DNA from: Schlegelella_A sp036496385
Lineage (GTDB): Bacteria; Pseudomonadota; Gammaproteobacteria; Burkholderiales; Burkholderiaceae_C
Assembly: GCA_036496385.1 (NCBI GenBank)
Contig: DASXLD010000071.1
Location: 40,654-104,653, forward strand
Length of the DNA: 64,000 bases
Reading direction: 5' to 3'
Under the pieces are notes generated by a model that was given only the letters and a program-made list of their open reading frames with translations, had not been told where the DNA came from and made no database searches. This document shows, in pieces, positions 40,388 to 50,353 of the stretch (positions are counted from its first letter, which is position 1; the number at the start of each line of letters is the position of its first letter). The position numbers and the translations under genes were made by a program.

Positions 40388-43300
40388 ATGCTGCTCCCCG
40401 CCATTGCCCCCGGCAAGCGCTTCGCGCTGCCCCGTCCCCCCGGCTCGGCCGACGCTCTGCTGCTTGCGCGCTTCGCCGAGCAGGAGCGCGCGCGCGGCGC
40501 CGTGCTCGCGGTCTTCAGCGCCGAGCCTGCCGACGCGCAGCGACTCGCCGACGAGATCGCCTTCTTCGCGCCGCGCCTGCGCAGCGCCGTCTTTCCCGAC
40601 TGGGAGACGCTGCCCTACGACTCGTTCTCGCCGCACGAGGACCTGATCTCCGAACGGCTGGCGACGCTGTGGCGGATCGGCCGCGGCGAGGTCGACGTCG
40701 TGCTGATGCCGGCGACGACGGCGCTGGTCCGCCTGGCGCCGCCCGCCTTCATCGCCGGCACCACCTTTCACTTCACCGCCAAGCAGCAGCTCGACGAGGC
40801 GGCGCTCAAGGCGCAGCTCACGCTGGCCGGCTACACCCACGTGAGCCAGGTCGTCTCGCCGGGCGAGTACGCCGTCCGCGGCGGCTTGATCGACCTCTTC
40901 CCGATGGGCTCGTCGGTTCCGTATCGGGTCGACCTGTTCGGCGACGAGATCGATTCCATCCGCACCTTCGATCCGGACACGCAGAGAAGCCTCTACCCGG
41001 TGCCCGAAGTGCGGCTGCTGCCGGGCCGCGAGTTCCCGATGGACGAGGCGGCGCGCAATGCCTTTCGCGCCCGCTGGCGCGAACGTTTCGAGGGCGACCC
41101 GACCAAGGTGCGCATCTACAAGGACATCGGCGCCGGCATCGCGACCGCCGGCATCGAGTTCTACCTGCCGCTCTTCTTCGACCAGACGGCAACCGTCTTC
41201 GACTACCTCGGCAGCGGCGCGACGATCGCGCTGCACGGCGAGATCGACGAGGCGCTGCAGCGCTTCTGGGCCGACACGCGCGAGCGCCACCGCTTCTTCC
41301 AGCACGATCGCGAGCGGCCGATCCTGCCGCCCGACGCGCTGTTCCTGAAGCCCGAGGAGTTCTTCGCCACCTGCAACGCGCACGCGCAACTGTCGCTTCG
41401 CGGCACGAGCGAGGGCGATCCGGCGCCGTGGGCCGCGGCCCTGCCCGATCTGAGCGTCGACCGCGGCGCGCCCGAGCCGCTCAAGCGGCTGCAGGACCAC
41501 GTCGCCGCGACGGCGCACCGGGTGTTGATCGTTGCCGAGAGCGAGGGCCGACGCGAGAGCCTGCTCGAGCTGCTGCGCGACAGCCGGATCGATCCGCCGA
41601 GCGTCGCGACGCTCGCCGAATTCGAATCCGGAAGCGACCGTTTCGCGATCGCGGTGGCAGCGCTCGCGCAAGGGTTCGCCGCGCGCAGCGACGGCGTGCC
41701 CGACACCGGGACGATCGAGTTCGTCACCGAGACCGAGCTGTTCGCGATGACGCCGGGCGCGCGCCGCCGCCGCCGCCAGGAGCAGATCAGCGACGTCAAT
41801 GCGCTGATCAGGGATCTCTCCGAGCTCAACGTCGGCGACCCCGTCGTCCATGTCAACCACGGCATCGGCCGTTATCTCGGCCTGACGACGATCGCCCTCG
41901 GCGACGCGGACGAGGAGCCGAGCGAGTTCCTGCAGCTCGAGTACGCCGACAAGGCGACGCTCTACGTCCCGGTCGCGCAGCTGCACCTGATCGCGCGCTA
42001 CACCGGCGTCAGCGCCGAGGAAGCGCCGCTGCACAAGCTCGGCTCGGGCCAGTGGGACAAGGCCAAACGCAAGGCCGCCGAGCAGGTGCGCGACAGCGCC
42101 GCCGAGCTGCTGAACCTGTACGCCCGCCGTGCCGCGCGCGAGGGCTTCGCGTTCCGCTTCGAGCCGCACGACTACGAAGCGTTCGCGGCGAGCTTCGGCT
42201 TCGACGAGACGCCCGACCAGCACGCCGCGATCCACGCCGTGATCCAGGACATGGTCTCGCCGCGGCCGATGGACCGCCTGATCTGCGGCGACGTCGGCTT
42301 CGGCAAGACCGAGGTGGCGCTGCGCGCTGCGTTCGTCGCCGTCACCGGCGGCAAGCAGGTCGCGATCCTGGCGCCGACGACGCTGCTCGCCGAGCAGCAC
42401 CACCAGAACATCGCCGACCGCTTCGGCAAATGGCCCGTCAAGGTCGCCGAGCTGTCGCGCTTCCGCTCGCCGAAGGAAGTCAAGGTCGCCCTCGAAGGGC
42501 TCGCCGACGGCACGATCGACATCGTCGTCGGCACCCACAAGCTGCTCTCGGCCGACGTCAAGTTCAATCGCCTGGGCCTGCTCGTGATCGACGAGGAGCA
42601 TCGCTTCGGCGTCCGCCACAAGGAGCAGATGAAGGCGCTGCGCGCCGAGGTCGACGTGCTGACGCTGACGGCGACGCCGATCCCGCGCACCCTCGGCATG
42701 GCGCTCGAAGGCCTGCGCGACCTCTCGGTGATCGCGACCGCGCCCGAGCGGCGGCTGGCGATCAAGACCTTCGTTCGCGCCGAAGGGTCGAGCACGATCC
42801 GCGAGGCGGTGCTGCGCGAGCTGAAGCGCGGCGGCCAGATCTACTTCCTCCACAACGACGTGCAGACGATCGAGCACCGCAGGGAGACGCTGCAGGCGCT
42901 CGTCCCCGAGGCGCGGATCGCCGTCGCCCACGGCCAGATGCCCGAGCGCGAGCTCGAGCGCGTGATGCGCGACTTCGTCGCCCAGCGCCACAGCGTCCTG
43001 CTCTGCTCGACGATCATCGAGACCGGCATCGACGTGCCGAGCGCGAACACGATCGTCATCAGCCGCGCCGACAAGTTCGGCCTCGCCCAGCTGCACCAGC
43101 TGCGCGGCCGCGTCGGCCGCTCGCATCACCAGGCGTACGCCTACCTGATGGTGCCGGACGTCGAGGGCCTGTCGAAGGCGGCGGCGCAGCGCCTCGAGGC
43201 GATCCAGCAGATGGAAGAGCTCGGCTCGGGCTTCTATCTCGCGATGCACGACCTCGAGATCCGTGGCGCCGGCGAGGTGCTCGGCGAGAACCAGAGCGGC

Positions 43301-43858
43301 AACATGATGGAAGTGGGCTTCCAGCTCTACAACGACATGCTCGCCGAAGCCGTACGGTCGCTGAAGAACGGCCGCGAGCCCGATCTGCTGGCGCCGCTGT
43401 CGGCGGTCACCGAGATCAACCTGCACGCACCGGCGCTGCTGCCCGACGCCTACTGCGGCGACGTCCATATCCGCCTGTCGCTCTACAAGCGGCTCGCCAG
43501 CGCGAGCAGGACCGAGCAGATCGACGCCATGCTCGAGGAGATCACCGACCGCTTCGGCAAGCTCCCGCCGCAGGCGCAGGCGCTGTTCGACGTGCACCGC
43601 CTGCGCGTCCTCGCGAAAAGCTACGGCGTCGCGAGGATCGACGCCGGCGAGAGCGTGACGACGATCACCTTCGCGCCGAGCCCGCCGATCGACCCGGCGC
43701 GGATCATCGAGCTGGTGCAGAAGAACCGCTTCGTCAAGCTCGCCGGCAACGACAAGCTGCGGATCGAGGTCGGCGCGAAGACGGTGCGCGAGCGCGTCCA
43801 GCTCGTCCGCGACATGCTGCGCTCGCTCGGCACGCCGAAGGTGTTGGAGGCGGCATGA
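40388..43858 (+). CDS. mfd: Mfd, transcription-repair coupling factor
   Basis: 1156 residues. UvrB-like N-terminal module (FPDWETLPYDSFSPHEDLISERL, SPGEYAVRGGLIDLFP), RNA polymerase interaction domain (GDPVVHVNHGIGRYLGL, about 485-500), SF2 translocase with Walker A GDVGFGKTEVALRA, Walker B VIDEEHRFG, TATPIPRTL and QLRGRVGRS, and a C-terminal TRCF domain. It releases stalled RNA polymerase and recruits UvrA. serB begins inside its stop codon (ATGA). Confidence 0.98.
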   Translation: MLLPAIAPGKRFALPRPPGSADALLLARFAEQERARGAVLAVFSAEPADAQRLADEIAFFAPRLRSAVFPDWETLPYDSFSPHEDLISERLATLWRIGRGEVDVVLMPATTALVRLAPPAFIAGTTFHFTAKQQLDEAALKAQLTLAGYTHVSQVVSPGEYAVRGGLIDLFPMGSSVPYRVDLFGDEIDSIRTFDPDTQRSLYPVPEVRLLPGREFPMDEAARNAFRARWRERFEGDPTKVRIYKDIGAGIATAGIEFYLPLFFDQTATVFDYLGSGATIALHGEIDEALQRFWADTRERHRFFQHDRERPILPPDALFLKPEEFFATCNAHAQLSLRGTSEGDPAPWAAALPDLSVDRGAPEPLKRLQDHVAATAHRVLIVAESEGRRESLLELLRDSRIDPPSVATLAEFESGSDRFAIAVAALAQGFAARSDGVPDTGTIEFVTETELFAMTPGARRRRRQEQISDVNALIRDLSELNVGDPVVHVNHGIGRYLGLTTIALGDADEEPSEFLQLEYADKATLYVPVAQLHLIARYTGVSAEEAPLHKLGSGQWDKAKRKAAEQVRDSAAELLNLYARRAAREGFAFRFEPHDYEAFAASFGFDETPDQHAAIHAVIQDMVSPRPMDRLICGDVGFGKTEVALRAAFVAVTGGKQVAILAPTTLLAEQHHQNIADRFGKWPVKVAELSRFRSPKEVKVALEGLADGTIDIVVGTHKLLSADVKFNRLGLLVIDEEHRFGVRHKEQMKALRAEVDVLTLTATPIPRTLGMALEGLRDLSVIATAPERRLAIKTFVRAEGSSTIREAVLRELKRGGQIYFLHNDVQTIEHRRETLQALVPEARIAVAHGQMPERELERVMRDFVAQRHSVLLCSTIIETGIDVPSANTIVISRADKFGLAQLHQLRGRVGRSHHQAYAYLMVPDVEGLSKAAAQRLEAIQQMEELGSGFYLAMHDLEIRGAGEVLGENQSGNMMEVGFQLYNDMLAEAVRSLKNGREPDLLAPLSAVTEINLHAPALLPDAYCGDVHIRLSLYKRLASASRTEQIDAMLEEITDRFGKLPPQAQALFDVHRLRVLAKSYGVARIDAGESVTTITFAPSPPIDPARIIELVQKNRFVKLAGNDKLRIEVGAKTVRERVQLVRDMLRSLGTPKVLEAA

Positions 43859-44589
43859 AGGACATGAGGCGTGACGGCGAGCGCGTATTCGCGCCCGGGC
43901 TCGTCGTCCGCGGCGTCGTGCCACCGCTTCGCCTGGCCGACTTCGGCCTGATCGCGTTCGACATGGACTCGACGCTGATCTCGATCGAGTGCGTCGACGA
44001 GATCGCCGCGATGGCCGGCAGGAAGACCGAGGTGGCGGCGATCACCGCGGCGGCGATGCGCGGCGAGATCGCCGACTACAAGGAGAGCCTGCGCCGGCGC
44101 GTCGCCTTGCTGCGCGGCGTTCCGGCAACTGCGCTCGAGCGCGTCTACAGCGAGCGGCTGCGCCTGAACCCGGGCGCCGAGCGCCTGGTCGCGATGTCCA
44201 AGGCTGCCGGGCTGAAGACGCTGCTCGTCTCCGGCGGCTTCACCTTCTTCAGCGACCGCGTGCGCGACCGGCTCGGCATCGACTTCACGCGCAGCAACGT
44301 GCTGGAGATCGATGACGGCGCACTGACGGGCCGGCTGGTGGACCAGCCCTGGGGCGACATCTGCGACGGCGCCGAGAAGCTGAAGATGCTGCTCGAGACC
44401 TGCGCCGCGGTCGGCATCGAGCCGGCGCGCGCGATCGCGGTCGGCGATGGTGCCAACGACTTGCCGATGATGACCGCGGCTGGCCTATCGGTCGCCTTCC
44501 ACGCCAAGCCGTTGGTCCGCGCTGCGGCGGCCGTCGCCATCGACGACGGCGGCCTCGACCGCCTGCTCGAGGTCGTTCGCCCCGAGTAG
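43855..44589 (+). CDS. serB: SerB, phosphoserine phosphatase
   Basis: 244 residues, HAD superfamily. Motif I AFDMDSTLI with the nucleophile Asp, then ECVDEIAAMAG; motif II LLVSGGFTFF; motif III/IV VGDGANDLPMMTAAG. Last step of serine synthesis. It lacks the N-terminal ACT extension of some SerB proteins. Coupled to mfd by ATGA overlap; mfd-serB adjacency is usual in betaproteobacteria. Confidence 0.95.
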   Translation: MKDMRRDGERVFAPGLVVRGVVPPLRLADFGLIAFDMDSTLISIECVDEIAAMAGRKTEVAAITAAAMRGEIADYKESLRRRVALLRGVPATALERVYSERLRLNPGAERLVAMSKAAGLKTLLVSGGFTFFSDRVRDRLGIDFTRSNVLEIDDGALTGRLVDQPWGDICDGAEKLKMLLETCAAVGIEPARAIAVGDGANDLPMMTAAGLSVAFHAKPLVRAAAAVAIDDGGLDRLLEVVRPE

Positions 44590-44644
44590 ACGCTGCGACC
44601 AGCGAGCGCTCGATCGCGCCCGCCTGCGGCAGTGACGGCAGGCC

Positions 44645-46378
44645 CTAGCTCGCCGATGGCGTGCTGTCGGCGTCGCGCCGCGCCTCGGCCTTCTTGCGGA
44701 TCGCTGCCAGCGTCGTCCGGCTCGTGATCACGTCGGTCGGCAGGCGAACGTGGATCAATGCCGGTCGGCCGGACGCGAGCGCGGCGACGAACGCCGGCTC
44801 GAAATCCGCCGTCCGGTCGACGCGGTCGGCGGCCCACCAGCCGAACGAGCGTGCGAGCGCTGCGAAATCCGGATTGCCGAGGTCGGATCCCGAAACACGG
44901 CCTGGATATTCGCGCTCCTGGTGCATGCGGATCGTGCCGTAGCTGCCGTTGTCGACGACGATCGACACCAGCCGCTTGACTCCATACGCGACCGCCGTCG
45001 CCATCTCCTGCGCGGTCATCAGGAAATCGCCGTCGCCGGCAAGGTTCACGACCGTGCGCCGCGGCTCGAGCAAGGCGGCTGCGATCGCCGCGGGCAGGCC
45101 GTAGCCCATCGCCCCCGACGTCGGCGCGAGCTGCGTCCGGCCGGCGTGACGCAGCCCTGCATAGCGATGGAAGCGGTGCAGCCAGCCGGCGAAGTTGCCG
45201 GCGCCGTTGGTGAACACGGTGTCGTGACCGACATGACGATCGATCGCCCGCACGACTTCGGCCATGTCGAGCGGTGCGACCGGCATCGACACGCCGTTGG
45301 CGTCGTAGTCGGCACGCGCCGCTTCGGTCCACGCGCGCCAGCGAATCGTCGCCGTCGGCGCGAGCGCCGCCAGAGCAGGAGCGATGCACGCCATCGACGC
45401 GTTGACGAGCAGGTCGGCGGCATAGACACGCCCGAGCTCCTCGGCGCCGGCGTGGACGTGGACGAGCCTTTGGGTCGGCCGCGGCGGCACCAGCAGCTCG
45501 TAGCCGCCGGTCGTCATCTCGCCCAGGCGAGCACCGATCGCGAGCACGAGGTCGGCAGCTTCGATCCGTGCCGCGAGCTTGGGGTTGATGCCGATGCCGA
45601 CGTCGCCGGCGTAGTTCAGATGGCGGTTGTCGAACACGTCCTGGAAGCGGAACGCGCAGCCGACCGGCAGCTGCCAGCGCTCGGCGAAGCGCTCGAGCGC
45701 CTCGCACGCAGCGGCGGTCCAGCCGCTGCCGCCGACGATCACGAACGGGTGCTCGGCAGCCGCGAGCAGGCCGCCGAGGCGCGCGATCGCGGCGGCCGGT
45801 GGCGCCGCGAGCGCCGGCTCGACGCGCGGCAACACCGGCGCGCTCGTCGCCGCGCGCAGCATGTCTTCGGGCAGCGCGAGGACGACCGGGCCCGGGCGCC
45901 CCTGCAGCGCGACGTGGAAGGCACGCGCAACGTATTCGGGGACGCGGTCGGGGTCGTGGATCTCGCCGACCCACTTCGCGAAGCCGAGCGTTCCCGGCCC
46001 GAACATGTGGCGGTAGTCGACTTCCTGGAAGGCTTCGCGGTCGCGCTGATGGCTCGCGACCTGGCCGATGAAGAGAATCATCGGCGTCGAATCCTGGAAC
46101 GCGGTGTGGAGGCCGATCGCGGCATTGCTGGCGCCGGGGCCGCGCGTCACGAAGCACAGCCCCGGGTGGCCGCCGAGCTTGCCCTGCGCCTCGGCCATGT
46201 TGCTCGCGCCGCCTTCGTGGCGACAGCTGACGAAGCGGATCGCCGAGCGATGCTCGTAGAAGCCGTCGAGGGCGGCGAGGAAGCTCTCGCCGGGGACGCC
46301 GAACGCGGTCGTCGCCCCCTGCGCGATCAGCGCCTCGACGAGGGCGTGGCCGGCTGGGCGCGAAGAAACGGAAGGCAT
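44645..46378 (-). CDS. Thiamine diphosphate-dependent enzyme of the acetolactate synthase/benzoylformate decarboxylase superfamily
   Basis: 577 residues. N-terminal PYR domain with catalytic Glu in SCRHEGGASNMAEAQGK, a middle domain with VIVGGSGWTAAACEAL, and a C-terminal PP domain with the TPP/Mg motif GDGDFLMTAQEMATA ... VVDNGSYGTI. It is the biosynthetic-type acetolactate synthase fold, but there is no ilvN partner and it stands alone opposite a TetR regulator, so a catabolic lyase or decarboxylase is likelier. ATG 46378 gives standard length. Expression is probably set by the TetR palindrome at 46486-46507. Confidence 0.9.
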   Translation of the reverse strand: MPSVSSRPAGHALVEALIAQGATTAFGVPGESFLAALDGFYEHRSAIRFVSCRHEGGASNMAEAQGKLGGHPGLCFVTRGPGASNAAIGLHTAFQDSTPMILFIGQVASHQRDREAFQEVDYRHMFGPGTLGFAKWVGEIHDPDRVPEYVARAFHVALQGRPGPVVLALPEDMLRAATSAPVLPRVEPALAAPPAAAIARLGGLLAAAEHPFVIVGGSGWTAAACEALERFAERWQLPVGCAFRFQDVFDNRHLNYAGDVGIGINPKLAARIEAADLVLAIGARLGEMTTGGYELLVPPRPTQRLVHVHAGAEELGRVYAADLLVNASMACIAPALAALAPTATIRWRAWTEAARADYDANGVSMPVAPLDMAEVVRAIDRHVGHDTVFTNGAGNFAGWLHRFHRYAGLRHAGRTQLAPTSGAMGYGLPAAIAAALLEPRRTVVNLAGDGDFLMTAQEMATAVAYGVKRLVSIVVDNGSYGTIRMHQEREYPGRVSGSDLGNPDFAALARSFGWWAADRVDRTADFEPAFVAALASGRPALIHVRLPTDVITSRTTLAAIRKKAEARRDADSTPSAS

Positions 46379-46485
46379 GGGCGGGGCGGCGGCGGGCGGC
46401 AGGTGTCGAGCATACGGTGCGCGTTCGCGATGGACGAGGTTGCCGTCGCGCCTCGATCGTCGCCGCGGGTTATCCCGCATGGCTC

Positions 46486-46507
46486 TAATTCACCAAACGG
46501 TGAATTA
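46486..46507. promoter_or_regulatory. Perfect palindromic operator between the TPP-enzyme gene and the TetR gene
   Basis: TAATTCACC and GGTGAATTA form 9-bp arms around AAAC. The site is AT-rich in a GC-rich genome, lies 6 nt before the TetR ATG and in the divergent promoter region of the TPP enzyme. This is the classic layout for a TetR repressor controlling itself and a divergent gene. Confidence 0.7.
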
Positions 46508-46513
46508 TGGCGG

Positions 46514-47230
46514 ATGGCTGCCGGCACCGTCGTCGAATTCCGCTCGCGCGACGCCGACCGGACGCGCGATGAAATCCTGCGCGCGGCCATGCTCGAGTTC
46601 GCGGCGCACGGCTTCGGCGGCGCCCGCATGGAGGCGATCGCCGAGCGCAGCGGCGTCAACAAGAAGCTCATCTACTACTACTTCGCCGCCAAGGCGGAGC
46701 TCTTCCTCGCCGTTCTAGAGCAGACCTATGCCGACATCCGCGTCGCCGAGCGCGAGCTGCATCTCGAGGCCAGCGACCCGCTGCAGGCGATCCTCGCGCT
46801 GGTCGCGTTCACGTGGCGCTACTACCTCGCACACCCCGAATTCCTCGCCCTGCTCAACAGCGAGAACATGCAGCGCGCCGGCCACCTCAAGCGCTCGCGC
46901 CGGATCCGGCAGATGAACTCGCCGCTGATCGAGGCGCTCGCCGGCGTGCTCGCGCGCGGCGAACGCAGCGGCGCGCTCAGGAAGGGGATCGATCCGATGC
47001 AGCTCTACATCTCGATCGCCGGCCTCGCCTATTTCTATCTCTCGAACCACCACACGCTGTCGACGGTCTTCGGCCACGAGCTGATGACTGCCGAGGCGCA
47101 GGACGCGCGCCTCGCCCACATGTGCGCGCTCGTCCAGGGCTACGTCACTGCGCCGCCGGTCCATGCCAGGGCGCGGACCGCGCCGACTTCCGCCATCGCA
47201 TCCCGCTCGATTCCCAGGAGACAACGATGA
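46514..47230 (+). CDS. TetR/AcrR-family transcriptional regulator
   Basis: 238 residues. HTH TRDEILRAAMLEFAAHGFGGARMEAIAERSGVNKKLIYYYF at about 15-55, C-terminal ligand/dimer domain of the YcdC/RutR-like type (YLAHPEFLALLNSENMQRAGHLKRS). It is followed by the TctC gene with ATGA overlap, so it is the first gene of the transporter/catabolic operon and likely governs it through the palindrome just upstream of its start. Confidence 0.92.
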   Translation: MAAGTVVEFRSRDADRTRDEILRAAMLEFAAHGFGGARMEAIAERSGVNKKLIYYYFAAKAELFLAVLEQTYADIRVAERELHLEASDPLQAILALVAFTWRYYLAHPEFLALLNSENMQRAGHLKRSRRIRQMNSPLIEALAGVLARGERSGALRKGIDPMQLYISIAGLAYFYLSNHHTLSTVFGHELMTAEAQDARLAHMCALVQGYVTAPPVHARARTAPTSAIASRSIPRRQR

Positions 47231-48237
47231 AGACCCCGGCTCGCCTTTTCCGCCTCGCCCTCGCGGCGATCCTCGCCTGTGCTGCCGGCGCCGCAGCGGC
47301 GCAGAACTGGAAGCCAACCCGGCCGATCAACCTGATCGTGCCGTGGGCAGCCGGCGGCTCGACCGACCAGATCACGCGCATCACTGCCGCCGAGCTCGAG
47401 AAGGTGCTCGGCCAGACGATCGTCATCGTCAACCAGCCCGGCGCTTCCGGCTCGATCGGCACCAAGAGCGCGATGGACGCCGCCAAGGACGGCTACACCT
47501 GGACCGCGGGCGCGGCGCAGGACCTCGGCACCTACCAGACGCTCGGCTCGCTCAACGCCGGCATCAGGGACTGGCACCTCTTCCTCAGCGTCGCCAACAT
47601 CCAGGTGATCGGCGTCAATCCGAGCACGCCGTACCAGAACGCCAAGCAGCTGCTCGACGCGATGAAGGCCAACCCCGGCAAGATCTCGGTCGCGACCGCT
47701 GGCGTCACTTCGGCGGGCCACAACGCGATGGAGCTGATCGCGAAGGCGACCGGCGTCACCTACCGTCACGTCACCTACGACGGCGGCAACCCGGCCGTCG
47801 TCGCCACCGTCGCCGGCGAAGCCGAGGTGACGACGCAGCTCGCGGTCGAGCAGGCCGACATGATTCGCGGCAAGCGCCTGCGTCCGCTGGCGACGGTGAG
47901 CGACAAGCCGCTCGAGCTCGACGGCTACGGCACGATCCCGGCGTTGGCGAACACGATCTCGGGCTTTTCGGCGCCAGCCAACTACTTCGGCATCTTCCTC
48001 CCGAAGGGAGTGCCGGACGACGTCGTCAAGACGCTCGAGAAGATCTGGGCCGAGAACATCTCGAAGAGCGAGGCGATCAAGAAGTACGCCGCCAGCCGCG
48101 GCGCGCTGTTTGCGCCGTCGTGGGGCGAGGCCGCGCAGACGGCGGTCTTCCCGGCCGTGCAGGCGAACGCGTGGCTCCTCTTCAACAGCGGCAAGGCCAA
48201 GGTCTCGCCGGACACGGTCGGCATTGCCAAGCCCTGA
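47227..48237 (+). CDS. TctC/Bug-family periplasmic solute-binding protein
   Basis: 336 residues. Signal peptide MKTPARLFRLALAAILACAAGAAAA-QN and the typical PTRPINLIVPWAAGGSTDQITR motif, then VVNQPGASGSIG-type segments (IVNQPGASGSIGTKSAMDA). Tripartite tricarboxylate transporter binding proteins bind carboxylated substrates in the periplasm. The ribosome site AGGAGA lies just upstream. Such genes are highly multiplied in Burkholderiales; the substrate here is unknown. Confidence 0.94.
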   Translation: MKTPARLFRLALAAILACAAGAAAAQNWKPTRPINLIVPWAAGGSTDQITRITAAELEKVLGQTIVIVNQPGASGSIGTKSAMDAAKDGYTWTAGAAQDLGTYQTLGSLNAGIRDWHLFLSVANIQVIGVNPSTPYQNAKQLLDAMKANPGKISVATAGVTSAGHNAMELIAKATGVTYRHVTYDGGNPAVVATVAGEAEVTTQLAVEQADMIRGKRLRPLATVSDKPLELDGYGTIPALANTISGFSAPANYFGIFLPKGVPDDVVKTLEKIWAENISKSEAIKKYAASRGALFAPSWGEAAQTAVFPAVQANAWLLFNSGKAKVSPDTVGIAKP

Positions 48238-48250
48238 GCCGGGAACGATC

Positions 48251-48784
48251 GTGGCGACCTCAGCCGAGACGGCCGCCGTCGAGCCGGCGCCGAGCCCGCG
48301 TGCCGAGCTGCACGACGCGCTCGGTTGGCTGCTGCTCGGCGGCCTGGTCCTCGTCGGCTCGATCACGATGGACCGGCTCGAGCAGCAAGGCATCAACAAG
48401 TACACCGTGCCGGGCCTCGTGCCGGGCCTGCTGGGGATCGCGATGCTGCTGCTCGCCACCGTGCTCGCGGTGCGCAGCTGGCGGCGCGGCGCGCTCGAGA
48501 CGCCGGCTGCCCCGCGCGCAGCCGGCGTTGCGCAGCGACTTGCGACCGTCGTTGCCCTGATCGTCGTCTTCGCGGTCGGCCTGGTCGGCCACGGCCTGCC
48601 GTTCTGGCTCGCCGCGGCGATCTACGCGATCGCCTCGATCCTCATCCTGCAGGCGCCGCAACGTGCACGCCTCGGTCGCGCGCTCGGCTGGCGCGACGTC
48701 GCGTTCGCCGCCGCGGTCGGCATCGGCTCGGGCGTCATCATCACGTTCGTGTTCCAGGAGCTGTTCCTGGTGCGCCTGCCCTGA
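48251..48784 (+). CDS. TctB-family small membrane subunit of a tripartite tricarboxylate transporter
   Basis: 177 residues from GTG 48251. Four hydrophobic segments with the family LGWLLLGGLVLVGSITMDRL start, PGLVPGLLGIAMLLLATVLAV, and a C-terminal FVFQELFLVRLP ending typical of TctB. It acts with TctA in the membrane and the TctC binding protein. 13 nt separate it from TctC and 18 nt from TctA. A longer frame upstream is TctC shadow. Confidence 0.85.
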   Translation: MATSAETAAVEPAPSPRAELHDALGWLLLGGLVLVGSITMDRLEQQGINKYTVPGLVPGLLGIAMLLLATVLAVRSWRRGALETPAAPRAAGVAQRLATVVALIVVFAVGLVGHGLPFWLAAAIYAIASILILQAPQRARLGRALGWRDVAFAAAVGIGSGVIITFVFQELFLVRLP

Positions 48785-48802
48785 ACGGCGGCGCCGATCA
48801 CG

Positions 48803-50353
48803 ATGTTCAGCGGTCTCGCCGATCTCGGCCACGCCTACCTCGGGTTCCTCAACCCGACGTCGATCGGGCTCGGCCTCGGCGGCGCCCTGCTCGGCATCGT
48901 CGTCGGCATCCTGCCCGGACTGTCGGCGACGCTCGTCATCGCACTGCTGACGACGATCACGATCAAGCTTCCGGCCAACGACGCGATCCTGGTGTTGATC
49001 TGCTCCTACGTCGGCGCGCTCTACGGCGGCTCGCGCACGGCGATCCTGCTCAACATCCCGGGCACGGCTGCCAACGCCGCGTCGTGCGCCGACGGCTTCG
49101 CCCTCGCCCAGCGCGGCGAAGCGGGCCGCGCGATCGGCATCGCCACCTCGGGCGCGTTCACCGGAACGCTGTTCGGCGTCATCTGCCTGGCGGCGTTCAC
49201 GCCATCGCTCGCCGAGGTCGCGCTCTCCTTCGGCGCCTTCGAATTCTTCTGGCTCGCCCTGTTCGGCGTCGTCATCTCGGGCTCGATCGTCGGCGACGAC
49301 CCGATCAAGGGCTGGCTGATGGGCGCACTCGGCCTGTTCGTCGCCCAGATCGGCCAGGAAGGCATCTACGCCTACGACCGCTTCACCTTCGGCTGGGACC
49401 AGCTCGCCGGCGGGATCGCGCTGATCCCAGCGCTGGTCGGCGCGTTCGGCCTCGCCGAAGTCCTGACGACGCTCGCCGACCCGGCCGAGCAGAAGCTCAT
49501 CGAGCTGAAGGACTCGGTGCTGCCGCGCTTTCGCGAGGTGGCGAAGTACTGGCGCACCGTCCTGCGCTCGGGTGCGATCGGCGTGCTGACCGGCCTCCTG
49601 CCGGGCGTCGGCGAGGACGCCGGCGCCTGGATGTCGTACGCCGCCGCGAAGGCGACGACGAAGGAGAAAGAGCTCTTCGGCAAGGGCTCGATCGACGGGT
49701 TGATGGCGGCCGAGACGGGCGACATGTCGTCGATACCGGGGCACATCATCCCGGCGCTCGCGCTCGGCATCCCGGGCTCGGCGCCGTCGGCGGTGCTGAT
49801 GGCCGCGATGATCATCCATGGCATTCAGCCGGGCCCGATGATGATGATCACGCACCCGCACTTCGTCTACGAAGTGGTTGCGATGACGTCGCTGGCGACG
49901 ATCTCGATCCTGATCTTCGGCCTCTTCCTGGTGAAGCCGCTGCTGGTCGTGCTGCGCATTCGCCACACGGTGCTGATGCCGGTGATCTTCCTGCTCTGCA
50001 CGGTCGGCGCGTTCGCCAACGCGTCGCGCCTGTTCGACATCTATGCCATGCTCGTGATCGGCATCGGCGCCTTCTTCCTGCGCCGGCGCGGCTACCAGAT
50101 GGCGCCGTTCGTGCTCGGCCTCGTGCTCGGGCCGCTGCTCGACAAGAGCCTCAGGCGCGGGCTCGTGCTCTCGGACGGCAGCATCGCGCCGTTCTTCACC
50201 CGGCCGATCAGCGCCGCGTTCGCGATCGTCGTGATCTTCACGCTGCTGCTCTACATCCCGGCGTTCAAGCAGGCGGTGCGCGCCGTCACCGGCCGCGCCG
50301 GCAATGCCGTCCGCGCCGCTTTCGGCCGCGCCCGCCGAGGCGATCCGGCATGA
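48803..50353 (+). CDS. TctA-family large membrane subunit of a tripartite tricarboxylate transporter
   Basis: 516 residues, about 12 membrane helices. Family motifs: LGIVVGILPGLSATLVIALL near the N-terminus, YGGSRTAILLNIPGTAANAAS, and a second PG repeat GLLPGVGEDAGAWMSYAAAK; also PGHIIPALALGIPGSAPSAVLM. It is the translocating subunit. It ends with ATGA overlap to the isomerase gene, tying transport to the metabolic genes downstream. Confidence 0.95.
   Translation: MFSGLADLGHAYLGFLNPTSIGLGLGGALLGIVVGILPGLSATLVIALLTTITIKLPANDAILVLICSYVGALYGGSRTAILLNIPGTAANAASCADGFALAQRGEAGRAIGIATSGAFTGTLFGVICLAAFTPSLAEVALSFGAFEFFWLALFGVVISGSIVGDDPIKGWLMGALGLFVAQIGQEGIYAYDRFTFGWDQLAGGIALIPALVGAFGLAEVLTTLADPAEQKLIELKDSVLPRFREVAKYWRTVLRSGAIGVLTGLLPGVGEDAGAWMSYAAAKATTKEKELFGKGSIDGLMAAETGDMSSIPGHIIPALALGIPGSAPSAVLMAAMIIHGIQPGPMMMITHPHFVYEVVAMTSLATISILIFGLFLVKPLLVVLRIRHTVLMPVIFLLCTVGAFANASRLFDIYAMLVIGIGAFFLRRRGYQMAPFVLGLVLGPLLDKSLRRGLVLSDGSIAPFFTRPISAAFAIVVIFTLLLYIPAFKQAVRAVTGRAGNAVRAAFGRARRGDPA

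Noticed and set aside
40115..43924. A 1269-codon minus-strand frame opposite mfd
   Set aside because: mfd is unambiguous on the plus strand; the antisense frame has no recognisable motifs and runs through the ispD start region.
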